Below the pieces are notes generated by a model that did no database searches, was not told the DNA's origin, and worked only from the letters and a program-made list of their open reading frames with translations. Below, one piece after another: positions 26,834 through 34,855 of a stretch of 64,000 bases of DNA (the stretch's first letter is position 1; each line of letters opens with the position of its first letter). Source of the stretch: Methanobrevibacter ruminantium (GTDB lineage: Archaea; Methanobacteriota; Methanobacteria; Methanobacteriales; Methanobacteriaceae); NCBI GenBank assembly GCA_004553595.1, contig SFKZ01000011.1, positions 62,001 to 126,000 of the forward strand. The letters are read 5' to 3'. A program made the translations under genes and the position numbers.

Positions 26834-28327
26834 TTATCTGTTTTCTCTTAACCAAGTTGCTCCTGCTTCCAAAACCTTTAAGTTAACATCAATGAGTTTT
26901 GGTTTAGCTGCAAAGGTATCCTTAATACCGTTTTCAAATGCTTCTTTAGATAAGATAGGACTATCTGCACCTAATTCCATTAAAGCACCTAAGATTGCAG
27001 TGTTCATAGCCTTTGCATTACCTACCTCAGTTGCAATAGCTCTTGCTGGAATAGCAATGATCTCAACATCATCTTTTACATGAAGGTTATCCTTATTGTA
27101 ATCTCCTGCACGGGAATCGTATAGGATTATACCTTTTTCCTTAACATCAATAGAATATTTTTCTAAAGCAGGCTTGTTCATTGCAATTAAGATATCACAT
27201 TCTTCCACAACTGGAGAACCGATGGTTTTTGCTGAAATGGTTACAGAACAGTTGGAAGTTCCACCTCTTTGTTCTGGCCCATAGCTTGGGTACCAGGATA
27301 CTTCCTTACCTTCACTACATGCTGCTTGAGCAAGGGTGAGACCAGTACTCAATACTCCTTGACCACCAAAACCAACAATTTTAACCTTAATGTCATCAAA
27401 GTCCTCTTCGATTTCCTTGATCTCCTTGCTTCTGTCTATTCCAAAGACTTTATCAAGAGTTTCAATAGAGAAATCACTTACAGGTCTTTCCTTAGGTTCC
27501 CTTTCTTTGGATAAATCCCTGAATCTTTTTACAGGGAATTCCTTACCCATTTCATTAATCAAGAAATCCTCTACACCTTTTACATCTCTTCTTATATTGG
27601 TTGGACAAGGTGATAAAACTTCAACGAAAGCATAACCTTTACCTTCTTTCTGAATCATTAAAGCTTTTTTAATAGCTATTTTAGCTTTTCTAATAAGATT
27701 TGGATTTGCTAAGGACACTCTTTCAATGAATACAGGTGCCTTTAAGTTATCCAATAATTCACATAAGTGCAATGGATATCCTGCAAAGTTAGCGTCTCTT
27801 CCGTTTTGACAGGTTACAGTCTTTTCACCAATCAAGGTTGTTGGTGCCATTTGACCACCAGTCATTCCGTAAACAGTATTGTTTACAAAGAAAACAGCTA
27901 ATTTTTCTCCACGGTTAGCAGCTTGCAATGTTTCATTCAATCCAATGGAAGCTAAATCCCCATCTCCTTGATAGCTCATTACAATAGCATTGTCTTCAGC
28001 TCTTGAAATACCAGTAGCAACTGCAGGAGCTCTTCCGTGTGCAGTCTGTACATTTCCACAATTGAAGTAGTAATAACCGAATACAGCACATCCTACAGGA
28101 GAAATCATTACGGATCTTTCTTGAATATCCAATTCATCCATCACTTCTGCAATCAATTTATGTAAAATACCATGACCGCAACCAGCGCAGTAATGAGTAT
28201 TGTAAATGTCATTTCCTTTTCTAGGGAAGCTGTCATATAAGGATTCTGGCTTTTTAATAACTTTTTCTTCGATTTCACTCATTTGAACCTTTTCAATGTT
28301 TTCATCAGTTACTTTAATATTATCCAT
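26834..28327 (-). CDS. vorA: 2-ketoisovalerate:ferredoxin oxidoreductase, fused TPP/gamma subunit
   Basis: A 497-residue fusion. Residues about 35-285 form the thiamine-diphosphate (beta) domain with CAGCGHG near 48, GDGDLASIG and NNTVYGMTGGQ. Residues about 305-497 form the gamma domain, starting VKIVGFGGQGVLSTG and containing YGPEQRGGTSNC. The beta-gamma fusion is the pattern of methanogen VorA and argues against 2-oxoglutarate (Kor) or pyruvate (Por) enzymes, whose gamma subunits are separate. It catalyses reversible, CoA-dependent oxidation of branched 2-oxoacids with ferredoxin; in methanogens it usually runs as reductive carboxylation. The ATG has a strong GGGAGGTG upstream. Confidence 0.85.
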   Translation of the reverse strand: MDNIKVTDENIEKVQMSEIEEKVIKKPESLYDSFPRKGNDIYNTHYCAGCGHGILHKLIAEVMDELDIQERSVMISPVGCAVFGYYYFNCGNVQTAHGRAPAVATGISRAEDNAIVMSYQGDGDLASIGLNETLQAANRGEKLAVFFVNNTVYGMTGGQMAPTTLIGEKTVTCQNGRDANFAGYPLHLCELLDNLKAPVFIERVSLANPNLIRKAKIAIKKALMIQKEGKGYAFVEVLSPCPTNIRRDVKGVEDFLINEMGKEFPVKRFRDLSKEREPKERPVSDFSIETLDKVFGIDRSKEIKEIEEDFDDIKVKIVGFGGQGVLSTGLTLAQAACSEGKEVSWYPSYGPEQRGGTSNCSVTISAKTIGSPVVEECDILIAMNKPALEKYSIDVKEKGIILYDSRAGDYNKDNLHVKDDVEIIAIPARAIATEVGNAKAMNTAILGALMELGADSPILSKEAFENGIKDTFAAKPKLIDVNLKVLEAGATWLRENR

Positions 28328-28339
28328 TCTTTCACCTCC

Positions 28340-29506
28340 CTAATCTACAACCCTATGATTATAATAGTTATCATTATCTAATTCTTCCTGATATTCCTTA
28401 TCATTTAGGTAGCTTGCATCATAATCCTTTTCGTCACTGTGAACCTTGTGACGCTCATCGCTTCCTACCATCTTATAGATTTCATTAAGGATATCCTTAA
28501 GCTCAATTACATTTCCACCCATTCTGTTTACCAAATGGACATCATCGTAATTAGCTGCTGCCTTAACGTCTTCTCTTAATTGACCGTTACTCATTTCAAC
28601 AGAAACAAATTGAACACCTTTATCTGCTAATTCCTTAATTCTTTTCTCTGGGAATGGGAATAAGGTGATTGGTCTTAAGAGACCTAATTTAATGCCTTTT
28701 TCTCTTGCAACATCAACTGCAGTTCTAGATAATCTACTGCTTGTTCCATATGCTACAATAACAATTTCAGCATCTTCAACCATATGCTCTTCATAAAGAA
28801 CTTCATTTTGTCTGATAGTTTCATACTTTTCTTGAATTTGGAAGTTAAAGTCTTCCAATTGATTGAAATCAAGGAAAATTGAAGTAACTAAATTGTTCAT
28901 GGTTTCCTTGTTGCCTCTTACAGCCCAAGATTCATCAATCTTAGGTTCAATAGCTTCTTTAGGGAATCTTAAAGGTTCCGCCATTTGACCTAATACTGCA
29001 TCAGCAAGTACAACTACAGGGTTTCTGTATTTGGTTGAAAGCTCAAATGCCTTCATGGTAAAGTCACACATTTCCTGAACGCAGTTAGGTGCCAACACTA
29101 TATTTCTATAGTTTCCGTGACCTCCACCTTTTACGATTTGATTATAATCTCCTTGTTCAGGACCGATATTACCTAAACCAGGACCTGCTCTCATTACATC
29201 CACAATAACTGCAGGCAATTCTGCACCTGCTAAAAAGGTGAATCCTTCTTGCATTAAGCTGATTCCAGGTCCAGATGATGCACTCATTACTCTGTGACCA
29301 GTGGAAGCTCCACCGTAAATCATGTTTACAGAAGCCTCTTCACTTTCAGCCTGCACAAATTTTCTTCCGACCATTGGGAAATATTTGGATGCCTCATGGA
29401 GAATTTCACTTGCAGGGGTGATTGGATAACCAAAGAAACAATCACAACCAGCATATAATGCTCCAATGATTACAGCGGTATTTCCTTTTACAATTTGGTT
29501 ACTCAT
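28340..29506 (-). CDS. vorB: 2-ketoisovalerate:ferredoxin oxidoreductase alpha subunit
   Basis: A 388-residue alpha-type subunit with GYPITPASEI near residue 25, VQAESEEASVN near 52, SASSGPGISLMQEG near 74 and the conserved RAGPGLGNIGPEQGD near 106. A C-terminal domain with VAYGTSSRLSRTA follows. The tail of about 45 residues is rich in Asp, Tyr, Asn and His (ending DNDNYYNHRVVD) and is longer than I expect for the family. The ATG follows the vorC stop directly (TAAATG), and vorA starts 13 bases after the end. These couplings fix it as one operon. Confidence 0.88.
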   Translation of the reverse strand: MSNQIVKGNTAVIIGALYAGCDCFFGYPITPASEILHEASKYFPMVGRKFVQAESEEASVNMIYGGASTGHRVMSASSGPGISLMQEGFTFLAGAELPAVIVDVMRAGPGLGNIGPEQGDYNQIVKGGGHGNYRNIVLAPNCVQEMCDFTMKAFELSTKYRNPVVVLADAVLGQMAEPLRFPKEAIEPKIDESWAVRGNKETMNNLVTSIFLDFNQLEDFNFQIQEKYETIRQNEVLYEEHMVEDAEIVIVAYGTSSRLSRTAVDVAREKGIKLGLLRPITLFPFPEKRIKELADKGVQFVSVEMSNGQLREDVKAAANYDDVHLVNRMGGNVIELKDILNEIYKMVGSDERHKVHSDEKDYDASYLNDKEYQEELDNDNYYNHRVVD

Positions 29507-29761
29507 TTAAGCATCTCCTTTAGGTTTTCTAGTCCTTCTAGGAATATGAACTTCAATAGCTAATGGTTCAGGACAAGTGTAATAACAATCTCCACAACCA
29601 ATACAACCTTCTCCAGTATATTCTGCATATTGATATCCGCTATCATTAATCTCTTCACTTAATTTAAGGCATTCCTCTTTGCAAGCGCTTATACATCTTA
29701 AACATGCCTTACAATTGTTTTTGCTAATGACAGGATATGGTTTAATTTGATTTACATTCAT
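29507..29761 (-). CDS. vorC: 2-ketoisovalerate:ferredoxin oxidoreductase ferredoxin subunit
   Basis: An 84-residue delta-type subunit with two [4Fe-4S] motifs: CKACLRCISACKEEC near residue 18 and CIGCGDCYYTCPE near 53. It wires the oxidoreductase to soluble ferredoxin. A basic tail, RRTRKPKGD, ends it. It is the first gene of vorCBA, downstream of a spacer with a tandem repeat. Confidence 0.9.
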   Translation of the reverse strand: MNVNQIKPYPVISKNNCKACLRCISACKEECLKLSEEINDSGYQYAEYTGEGCIGCGDCYYTCPEPLAIEVHIPRRTRKPKGDA

Positions 29762-29824
29762 TTATTCACTATCCCATAATAAATTTAATTTTTTAAATTT
29801 TGAAATATTAATTGATAAAATTGA

Positions 29825-29864
29825 TTATTGATCTTTTAAACTAATTATTGGTCTTTTAAACTTA
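29825..29864. repeat. Tandem 20-bp repeat in the vor promoter region
   Basis: TTATTGATCTTTTAAACTAA (29825) and TTATTGGTCTTTTAAACTTA (29845) are adjacent copies 20 bases apart, about two helix turns, with two differences. A weaker third relative follows near 29871. The site is 64-104 bases upstream of the VorC start and is a plausible operator. Confidence 0.5.
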
Positions 29865-29916
29865 ATCTGATTATTAATTGAAAAGTTTAAAAAAAATAAT
29901 AAGAAGAGAAAAATAA

Positions 29917-31590
29917 TTATTTTAGTTTATTCTCATCTTCAGTTCTGATTATCTTTCTTTGAATCTTACCACTAATTGTTTTAGGCAATTCTTCAACAAA
30001 TTCAATCATTCTTGGATATTTATAAGGAGCGGTTTCATGCTTTACATGATTTTGAATATCCTTTTTAAGCTCTTCACTTGGCTCGAATCCTTTTGCAAGA
30101 ACAATTGTTGCCTTAACGATTTGGCCTCTCAATTCATCAGGAACACCGGTAATTGCACATTCCAATACTGAAGGGTGAGAAATTACTGCATTTTCCACTT
30201 CGTACGGTCCAATACGGTACCCTGAAGACTTGATTATATCATCATTTCTTCCAACAAAGGTGTAATAACCGTCTTCATCTATATATGCAGTGTCTCCACA
30301 GTGGTAATAACCATCATGGCATACTTCATCAGTTTTCTCTTGGTTTCTGTAATATTCCTTAAATAAACCTACAGATCTTTCTCCAGTTATATCAAAACAG
30401 ATTTCTCCTTCAGAACCAATATCTACAGTATTGTGGTCAGAGTCTAAAAGGGTTACTTTAAATGCAGGGGATGGTTTTCCTACAGAACCTGTTTTTGATT
30501 CCATCCAAATGAATGTAGCCAATGAAAGGGTGGTTTCAGTTTGACCGAATCCTTCTTTAATCTCCAATCCAGTGAATTCCTTGAATCTTTTAAATACTTC
30601 AGGAGGCAATGGCTCTCCAGCAGTAGTTGCATATTGAACATTTGAAAAGTCAAATTGGGATAAGTCTTCCTTAATCAAGAATCTGTAGATTGTTGGAGGT
30701 GCACAGAAAGTGTTTACCTTGTTTTCAATGATCTTTTCCATTAAATCCAAACCATTGAATCTAACATAATCGTAAACAAATACTGCAGAACCTGAAATCC
30801 ATTGACCATAGTAGTTACCCCATACTGCTTTACCCCATCCAGTATCAGCAGATGTGTGGTGAACACCGTCTTCTACAACATTATGCCAGTATTTTGCAGT
30901 GATTAAGTGTCCAATTGCATAAGTGTGAGCATGTGCAACCATTTTAGGGTTTCCAGTGGTTCCGCTTGAGAAATAAATGAGGAAAGTCTCATCCTCGTGA
31001 GTTGCATCTTCTCCAGTTGGCCTTTCGAACTCATCACTCATCTTAGCGAGTTCCTCATCAAAGTTTAACCAACCTTCCTTATCGATATTTCCTACAAGAG
31101 CTTTCTTAAGCTCAATGCCTAACTCCTGTTCACAAGCTTCATAATCTGGAATCAATTGGTCTTCTTCAACAGATACAACCATTTTAATGCTTGCGTTTTC
31201 TACTCTATAAATAATATCATGAAGTTTTACCATGTGAGTGGTTGGAATAGCTATTGCACCGATTTTGTGAAGTGCAGTCATGCAGATCCAGAATTCATAC
31301 CTGTTTTTTAAGGTGAGCAATACTGCATCTCCCTTATTGATTCCTTGGGATTTAAATAAGTTTGCAGCTTTATTGGATAATTTTTTCATATCCAAGAAGG
31401 TGAATACCTTTTTCTCGTTATCATCACACCAGATCAATGCAAGCTTTTCTGGGTCTATTCTTGCATACTCGTCCACTACATCAAAACCAAAGTTAAAGTC
31501 CTTTGGTACAGTAAATTCAAAATTATCGTAAAAATCCTTATAAGATTTGAAATCAACTCTGTTTACAAAGTTTCCTATTAAAGATGTCAT
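29917..31590 (-). CDS. AMP-forming acyl-CoA synthetase (acetyl/branched-chain type)
   Basis: A 557-residue adenylate-forming enzyme. It has the P-loop-like YFSSGTTGNPKMV near residue 209, GEPLPPEVF, EGFGQTETT near 345, the YHCGDTAYIDEDGYY hinge near 428, and the C-terminal GKIQRKIIR with the catalytic Lys. It activates a carboxylic acid to its CoA thioester with ATP. Its position just upstream of vorCBA suggests the substrates are branched volatile acids such as isobutyrate or 2-methylbutyrate, which Vor then carboxylates to branched 2-oxoacids; this pairing is inference. It is shorter than classical acetyl-CoA synthetase (about 650) and closer to the medium-chain group. Confidence 0.87.
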   Translation of the reverse strand: MTSLIGNFVNRVDFKSYKDFYDNFEFTVPKDFNFGFDVVDEYARIDPEKLALIWCDDNEKKVFTFLDMKKLSNKAANLFKSQGINKGDAVLLTLKNRYEFWICMTALHKIGAIAIPTTHMVKLHDIIYRVENASIKMVVSVEEDQLIPDYEACEQELGIELKKALVGNIDKEGWLNFDEELAKMSDEFERPTGEDATHEDETFLIYFSSGTTGNPKMVAHAHTYAIGHLITAKYWHNVVEDGVHHTSADTGWGKAVWGNYYGQWISGSAVFVYDYVRFNGLDLMEKIIENKVNTFCAPPTIYRFLIKEDLSQFDFSNVQYATTAGEPLPPEVFKRFKEFTGLEIKEGFGQTETTLSLATFIWMESKTGSVGKPSPAFKVTLLDSDHNTVDIGSEGEICFDITGERSVGLFKEYYRNQEKTDEVCHDGYYHCGDTAYIDEDGYYTFVGRNDDIIKSSGYRIGPYEVENAVISHPSVLECAITGVPDELRGQIVKATIVLAKGFEPSEELKKDIQNHVKHETAPYKYPRMIEFVEELPKTISGKIQRKIIRTEDENKLK

Positions 31591-31668
31591 TTTATCACTC
31601 TATTTTTAATCTAAGCTAATATTCCCCTTGAATATAGCCATTAATCCTTCTTATTTTATTGTAAATTT

Positions 31669-31731
31669 TTCTGTTAAATATTCATTATTTAAATATAATT
31701 TTTTTCAATATGCTCAGTCAAATATTCATTA
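31669..31731. repeat. Direct repeat pair upstream of the acyl-CoA synthetase gene
   Basis: TTCTGTTAAATATTCATTA (31669-31687) and CTCAGTCAAATATTCATTA (31713-31731) match at 16 of 19 positions and start 44 bases apart, about four helix turns. They stand 79-141 bases upstream of the start codon and may be binding sites. Confidence 0.45.
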
Positions 31732-31746
31732 AATATTCTATTTCAA

Positions 31747-32298
31747 TTACATAATTACAGCTAAAAATTTAGCTTTTTCATCATTTAAAGCAATCATTGC
31801 ATGTTCACAAGTTGCATCAAAGAATATAGAATCTCCTTCGTTTAAAATAATCTCATTGTCTTTAATGAATATTTTAACGGTTCCTTCAAGAATATAGTTA
31901 AATTCCTGACCTGCATGTGAATTCAAAGAAGGAATAGCATCTTCTTTAGGATCAACAGTTACAATAAACATTTCAGCTTTTTTATGAACGAATTTCTTAC
32001 ATAAGTTTTCATACTTATATTCTTTCCTTCTGTCAACAGCAAAACCTTTGTCTGCTCTAGTTACATCAAAATAAGTCATACGAGTTTCTTCACCAGTAAG
32101 AATCAAAGCTAAATCAACATTGAAAATCTGTGCAATTTGGTATAAGAAACTAGCTGGAATGTCAATAATACCATTTTCATATGAAATATAAGTTTCTTCG
32201 TCTACATCAAGTTCTTTAGCAATTTCTTCTGTTGTAATATCGGACAATTCTCTTAATTCTCTAATTCTCATTCCGATATCTTTGTTTACGTCACTCAT
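31747..32298 (-). CDS. XRE-family regulator with cupin domain
   Basis: A 183-residue transcription factor: N-terminal helix-turn-helix (about residues 8-60, TTEEIAKELDVDEETYISYENG) and C-terminal cupin (about 95-180, SHAGQEFNYILEGTVKIFI and EGDSIFFDATCEHAM). Such XRE-cupin proteins sense small metabolites through the cupin barrel. It is first in line with the acyl-CoA synthetase and vor genes, so it is the likely regulator of that module. ATG 32298 is preferred to the ATG three codons earlier, but the ribosome sites are weak. An inverted repeat near its own transcription start suggests autoregulation. Confidence 0.82.
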   Translation of the reverse strand: MSDVNKDIGMRIRELRELSDITTEEIAKELDVDEETYISYENGIIDIPASFLYQIAQIFNVDLALILTGEETRMTYFDVTRADKGFAVDRRKEYKYENLCKKFVHKKAEMFIVTVDPKEDAIPSLNSHAGQEFNYILEGTVKIFIKDNEIILNEGDSIFFDATCEHAMIALNDEKAKFLAVIM

Positions 32299-32354
32299 TT
32301 TAACCATCTTTTTGATTTTTGTTTTTAAATTTTAATTGTTTTGTTTTAATAATT

Positions 32355-32367
32355 TGAACTATGTTCA
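32355..32367. promoter_or_regulatory. TGAAC-TAT-GTTCA operator at the regulator promoter
   Basis: A perfect 5-bp inverted repeat with a 3-base spacer. On the minus strand it comes right after a TATA-like stretch (32370-32390), so it should cover the transcription start of the XRE-cupin gene, the usual position for an archaeal repressor site. Confidence 0.5.
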
Positions 32368-32389
32368 TATATTAATATATTATATAATA

Positions 32390-32731
32390 CATAGCATTAT
32401 GTAAATTTGTAATTAAACTAATATAAATATTATGGTAAAAACTACTTAAAAACTATAAAAAAATAATAAAATTAGAAAATATTGCTTAATTAACTGAATT
32501 AAGATAATTATTCAAGTATTATTGAAATAAAGACTTGATATGGTTATATCTATTGAAATTAAAGAATAATTTTATTCCATTTCAAGAAGAACAATAGAAG
32601 TGAAAATGATTTTTATAAAAAATTTTATATTATATAAAACAATAATAATAAACTGAATGAAAAAACTTTAAAAAATTTACATTATACTGACAAATACATT
32701 AAACTAATGAAAAATAAATGGAGGGACTAGT
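32390..32731. other. AT-rich spacer with a long hairpin
   Basis: No gene is seen here. It includes an inverted repeat TTGAAAT/ATTTCAA (32553-32559 and 32579-32585) enclosing a second one, GAATAA/TTATTC, together a near-perfect stem-loop. A TATA-like tract (about 32625-32640) and GGAGGG just before the plus-strand gene follow. It probably holds promoters for both directions. Confidence 0.4.
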
Positions 32732-33100
32732 ATGGTAAATAGAGAAGAATGTGTAATATTTAAACAAGAATTTGGAAATGAATTATTAGTTAATCAATCT
32801 TATGTTGGAATCAGAACAAAAGAAGATGGAATGATGTCCTTTAACCTTAGAGTTCCTAAAGATCAAATCACTGAAATTGAATCATACTTTAAAGGATTTA
32901 AAATCCCTGAACCAATTCTCATTGACATTGCATGCACTGGAAATATCCACTGCTACTTTAAGGGAATTTCACCAATAATAGAAAAACCGGAATATTCCTT
33001 TATTTCTGTAACTGTTCAGGAATTAAAACAAGAAGTAGTTGATGAAGAACAGGAAATAGGTATTCCTGCACATGAATGTGTTGGCTGTGGTTTACACTAG
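32732..33100 (+). CDS. Small protein with C-terminal CxxC, unknown
   Basis: A 122-residue soluble protein preceded by a strong GGAGGG. The first 100 residues look like a beta-rich single domain without recognisable motif. The end, HECVGCGLH, carries two cysteines and two histidines that could bind a metal, and two more cysteines occur near residue 70-75 (IACTGNIHCYF). I do not know the family. It stands alone, flanked by a 420-base spacer upstream and a palindrome and T-rich tracts downstream, so it is probably monocistronic. Confidence 0.7.
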   Translation: MVNREECVIFKQEFGNELLVNQSYVGIRTKEDGMMSFNLRVPKDQITEIESYFKGFKIPEPILIDIACTGNIHCYFKGISPIIEKPEYSFISVTVQELKQEVVDEEQEIGIPAHECVGCGLH

Positions 33101-33116
33101 TTCAAGTACTTGAACT
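33099..33116 (+). terminator. Perfect 18-bp palindrome after the small gene, with T-rich tracts
   Basis: AGTTCAAGTACTTGAACT overlaps the last bases of the stop codon and reads the same on both strands. Transcribed, it folds into a 7-bp stem. Repeated T-runs (TTACTTTTTT type) fill 33137-33240 and should end plus-strand transcription. Confidence 0.55.
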
Positions 33117-33258
33117 TATTGTAAAACATTAACCAACTTTTACTTTTTTTTTACTTTATTACTTTTTTAATTAGTTTACTTTATTACTTTTAACTTTTTT
33201 ACTTTTTTCTTGCTTTTTAAAGTTTATTACTTTTTTAATATTTTAAAATTTTCTATTT

Positions 33259-34632
33259 TTAGGCAACTGTTTTTTCACACTCTTTCTTAAAGCTTCTCTC
33301 ATAGAATTTTATGCATGCAAAACCAATGAAAGAACCTAAAATCATACCGATTATTGCACCTAAATAAACTCCAAATATTCCCATTTTAAGTGGAATTGCA
33401 AAGAGATAAGCAAAGAAAACACTTAAAATCAATTCCCTTAGAATTGTCAATGCCAGTGACTTGAATCCAGAACCTACCCCTTGATAAACATAAGCTGCAG
33501 TTGCTCCAAATGGTATGAAAAGATTATAGAAAACCATTATCCTAAGGACCTCTGCAGTTCTTGCAATCATTTGAGGATTTCCATTAATGAAATTGAATCC
33601 TTCTGAAATCGGATAAGCAAAGACAAAGAAGATAATGCATATTATCAAGGTTATAAGAAAACTGATGAAAGTTGAATAGTTTATTGTTGTCTTGAAGTTT
33701 TCATAATTTCTAGCTCCATATGCAATTCCTGAAACTGTTATTGTTGAGACCCCAATAGCTATGCATGGCAGGAATCCAATGGAAACAAATCTCCATACAA
33801 CAGTGAAAATAGCAACTTCAATTGTTCCGGCAGTTATGAAAATCAAATAATTGAAGCAAATGGCAACAATTGAATAAATCACCTCTTCACAGCTTGCAGG
33901 CAAGCTTACCAAAAGGATTTCCTTATAGATTTCCATTTTGCTGTGGTAATATCTTAAGCTTAGTTTTATGAAAGTGTCCCTTTTTATCAAATACCAGTAA
34001 AGCATCATGAGCAAGTTTGCAAGTGTGGACAATACTGTTGCAATAGCTGCTCCCTTAATGCCCCAATTAAAGTAATAAATGAAGATAGGATCCATTATCA
34101 AATTCAATATTGCATTTACAACTAAAGGCACTGCAGCTCTTCTAATGTCTCCTTCTGCTCTAAAAAGACTTGAAACCACTGCTGGAAAGAGCATTATATA
34201 ACTGGTTAAGAAGATAATCATCCCATAATCCATTGCAAGATCAATTACTTCACTGGCTCCAAAGAGAATTAGCAAATCCCTTAAAAAGAAAACACCAACC
34301 AACAAAATAAGAATAGATACAATTGATGCGAGAACGATACTGTGAATAGCTGCATTGTTGGATTCCTCATATTGTTTGGCACCAATCAATCGTGAAATCA
34401 AAGAATTGGCACCTGCACCTATTCCTACACCAAAACCAATAATAACCAAGTACAATGGAGACATGAATCCTAAAGCGGCAAGTGGTCCAGAGCCAAGTCC
34501 ACTTACCCACATGCTGTCAATTAGGTTATTGGCATACATCAATAGCATAGACAATATTGTGGGATAAGCCAATCTATTAATTGCTTTTTTCGGGTCTCCG
34601 ATTATTGACTCAATATTCTTATTGATTTCCAT
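33259..34632 (-). CDS. MATE-family efflux transporter
   Basis: A 457-residue protein with about twelve transmembrane helices in two halves and family features: DPKKAINRLAYPTILSMLL at the start, NNLIDSMWVSGLG near residue 35, SRLIGAKQYEESN near 84 and FRAEGDIRRAAVPLVVNAILNLIMDPIF near 157. MATE proteins export drugs or metabolites with H+ or Na+. The substrate is unknown. It is a single gene on the minus strand with 158-base and 223-base flanks. Confidence 0.88.
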   Translation of the reverse strand: MEINKNIESIIGDPKKAINRLAYPTILSMLLMYANNLIDSMWVSGLGSGPLAALGFMSPLYLVIIGFGVGIGAGANSLISRLIGAKQYEESNNAAIHSIVLASIVSILILLVGVFFLRDLLILFGASEVIDLAMDYGMIIFLTSYIMLFPAVVSSLFRAEGDIRRAAVPLVVNAILNLIMDPIFIYYFNWGIKGAAIATVLSTLANLLMMLYWYLIKRDTFIKLSLRYYHSKMEIYKEILLVSLPASCEEVIYSIVAICFNYLIFITAGTIEVAIFTVVWRFVSIGFLPCIAIGVSTITVSGIAYGARNYENFKTTINYSTFISFLITLIICIIFFVFAYPISEGFNFINGNPQMIARTAEVLRIMVFYNLFIPFGATAAYVYQGVGSGFKSLALTILRELILSVFFAYLFAIPLKMGIFGVYLGAIIGMILGSFIGFACIKFYERSFKKECEKTVA

Positions 34633-34855
34633 AAGATTATATTGTGTTCTTATAGTATAAAAAAATTAAAAATAGGTAAATAGGATAAGCAAATGTGGAA
34701 ATGGAAAAATAAATTTAGAGAAATAAGAGAAAATGAATAAAAAATAATTAAAAAAATAATTTAAAAAATAAGAAAAATAGAATAAAATAAAAGATGTTTA
34801 CTATTAAACATACATCGTAAACTAAAAATTAAATAAAAAAATAAAATAATTAAAT

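Noticed and set aside
26834..29761. 2-oxoglutarate (Kor) or pyruvate (Por) oxidoreductase
   Set aside because: Fused beta-gamma subunit, the three-gene order and the neighbouring acyl-CoA synthetase fit Vor better.
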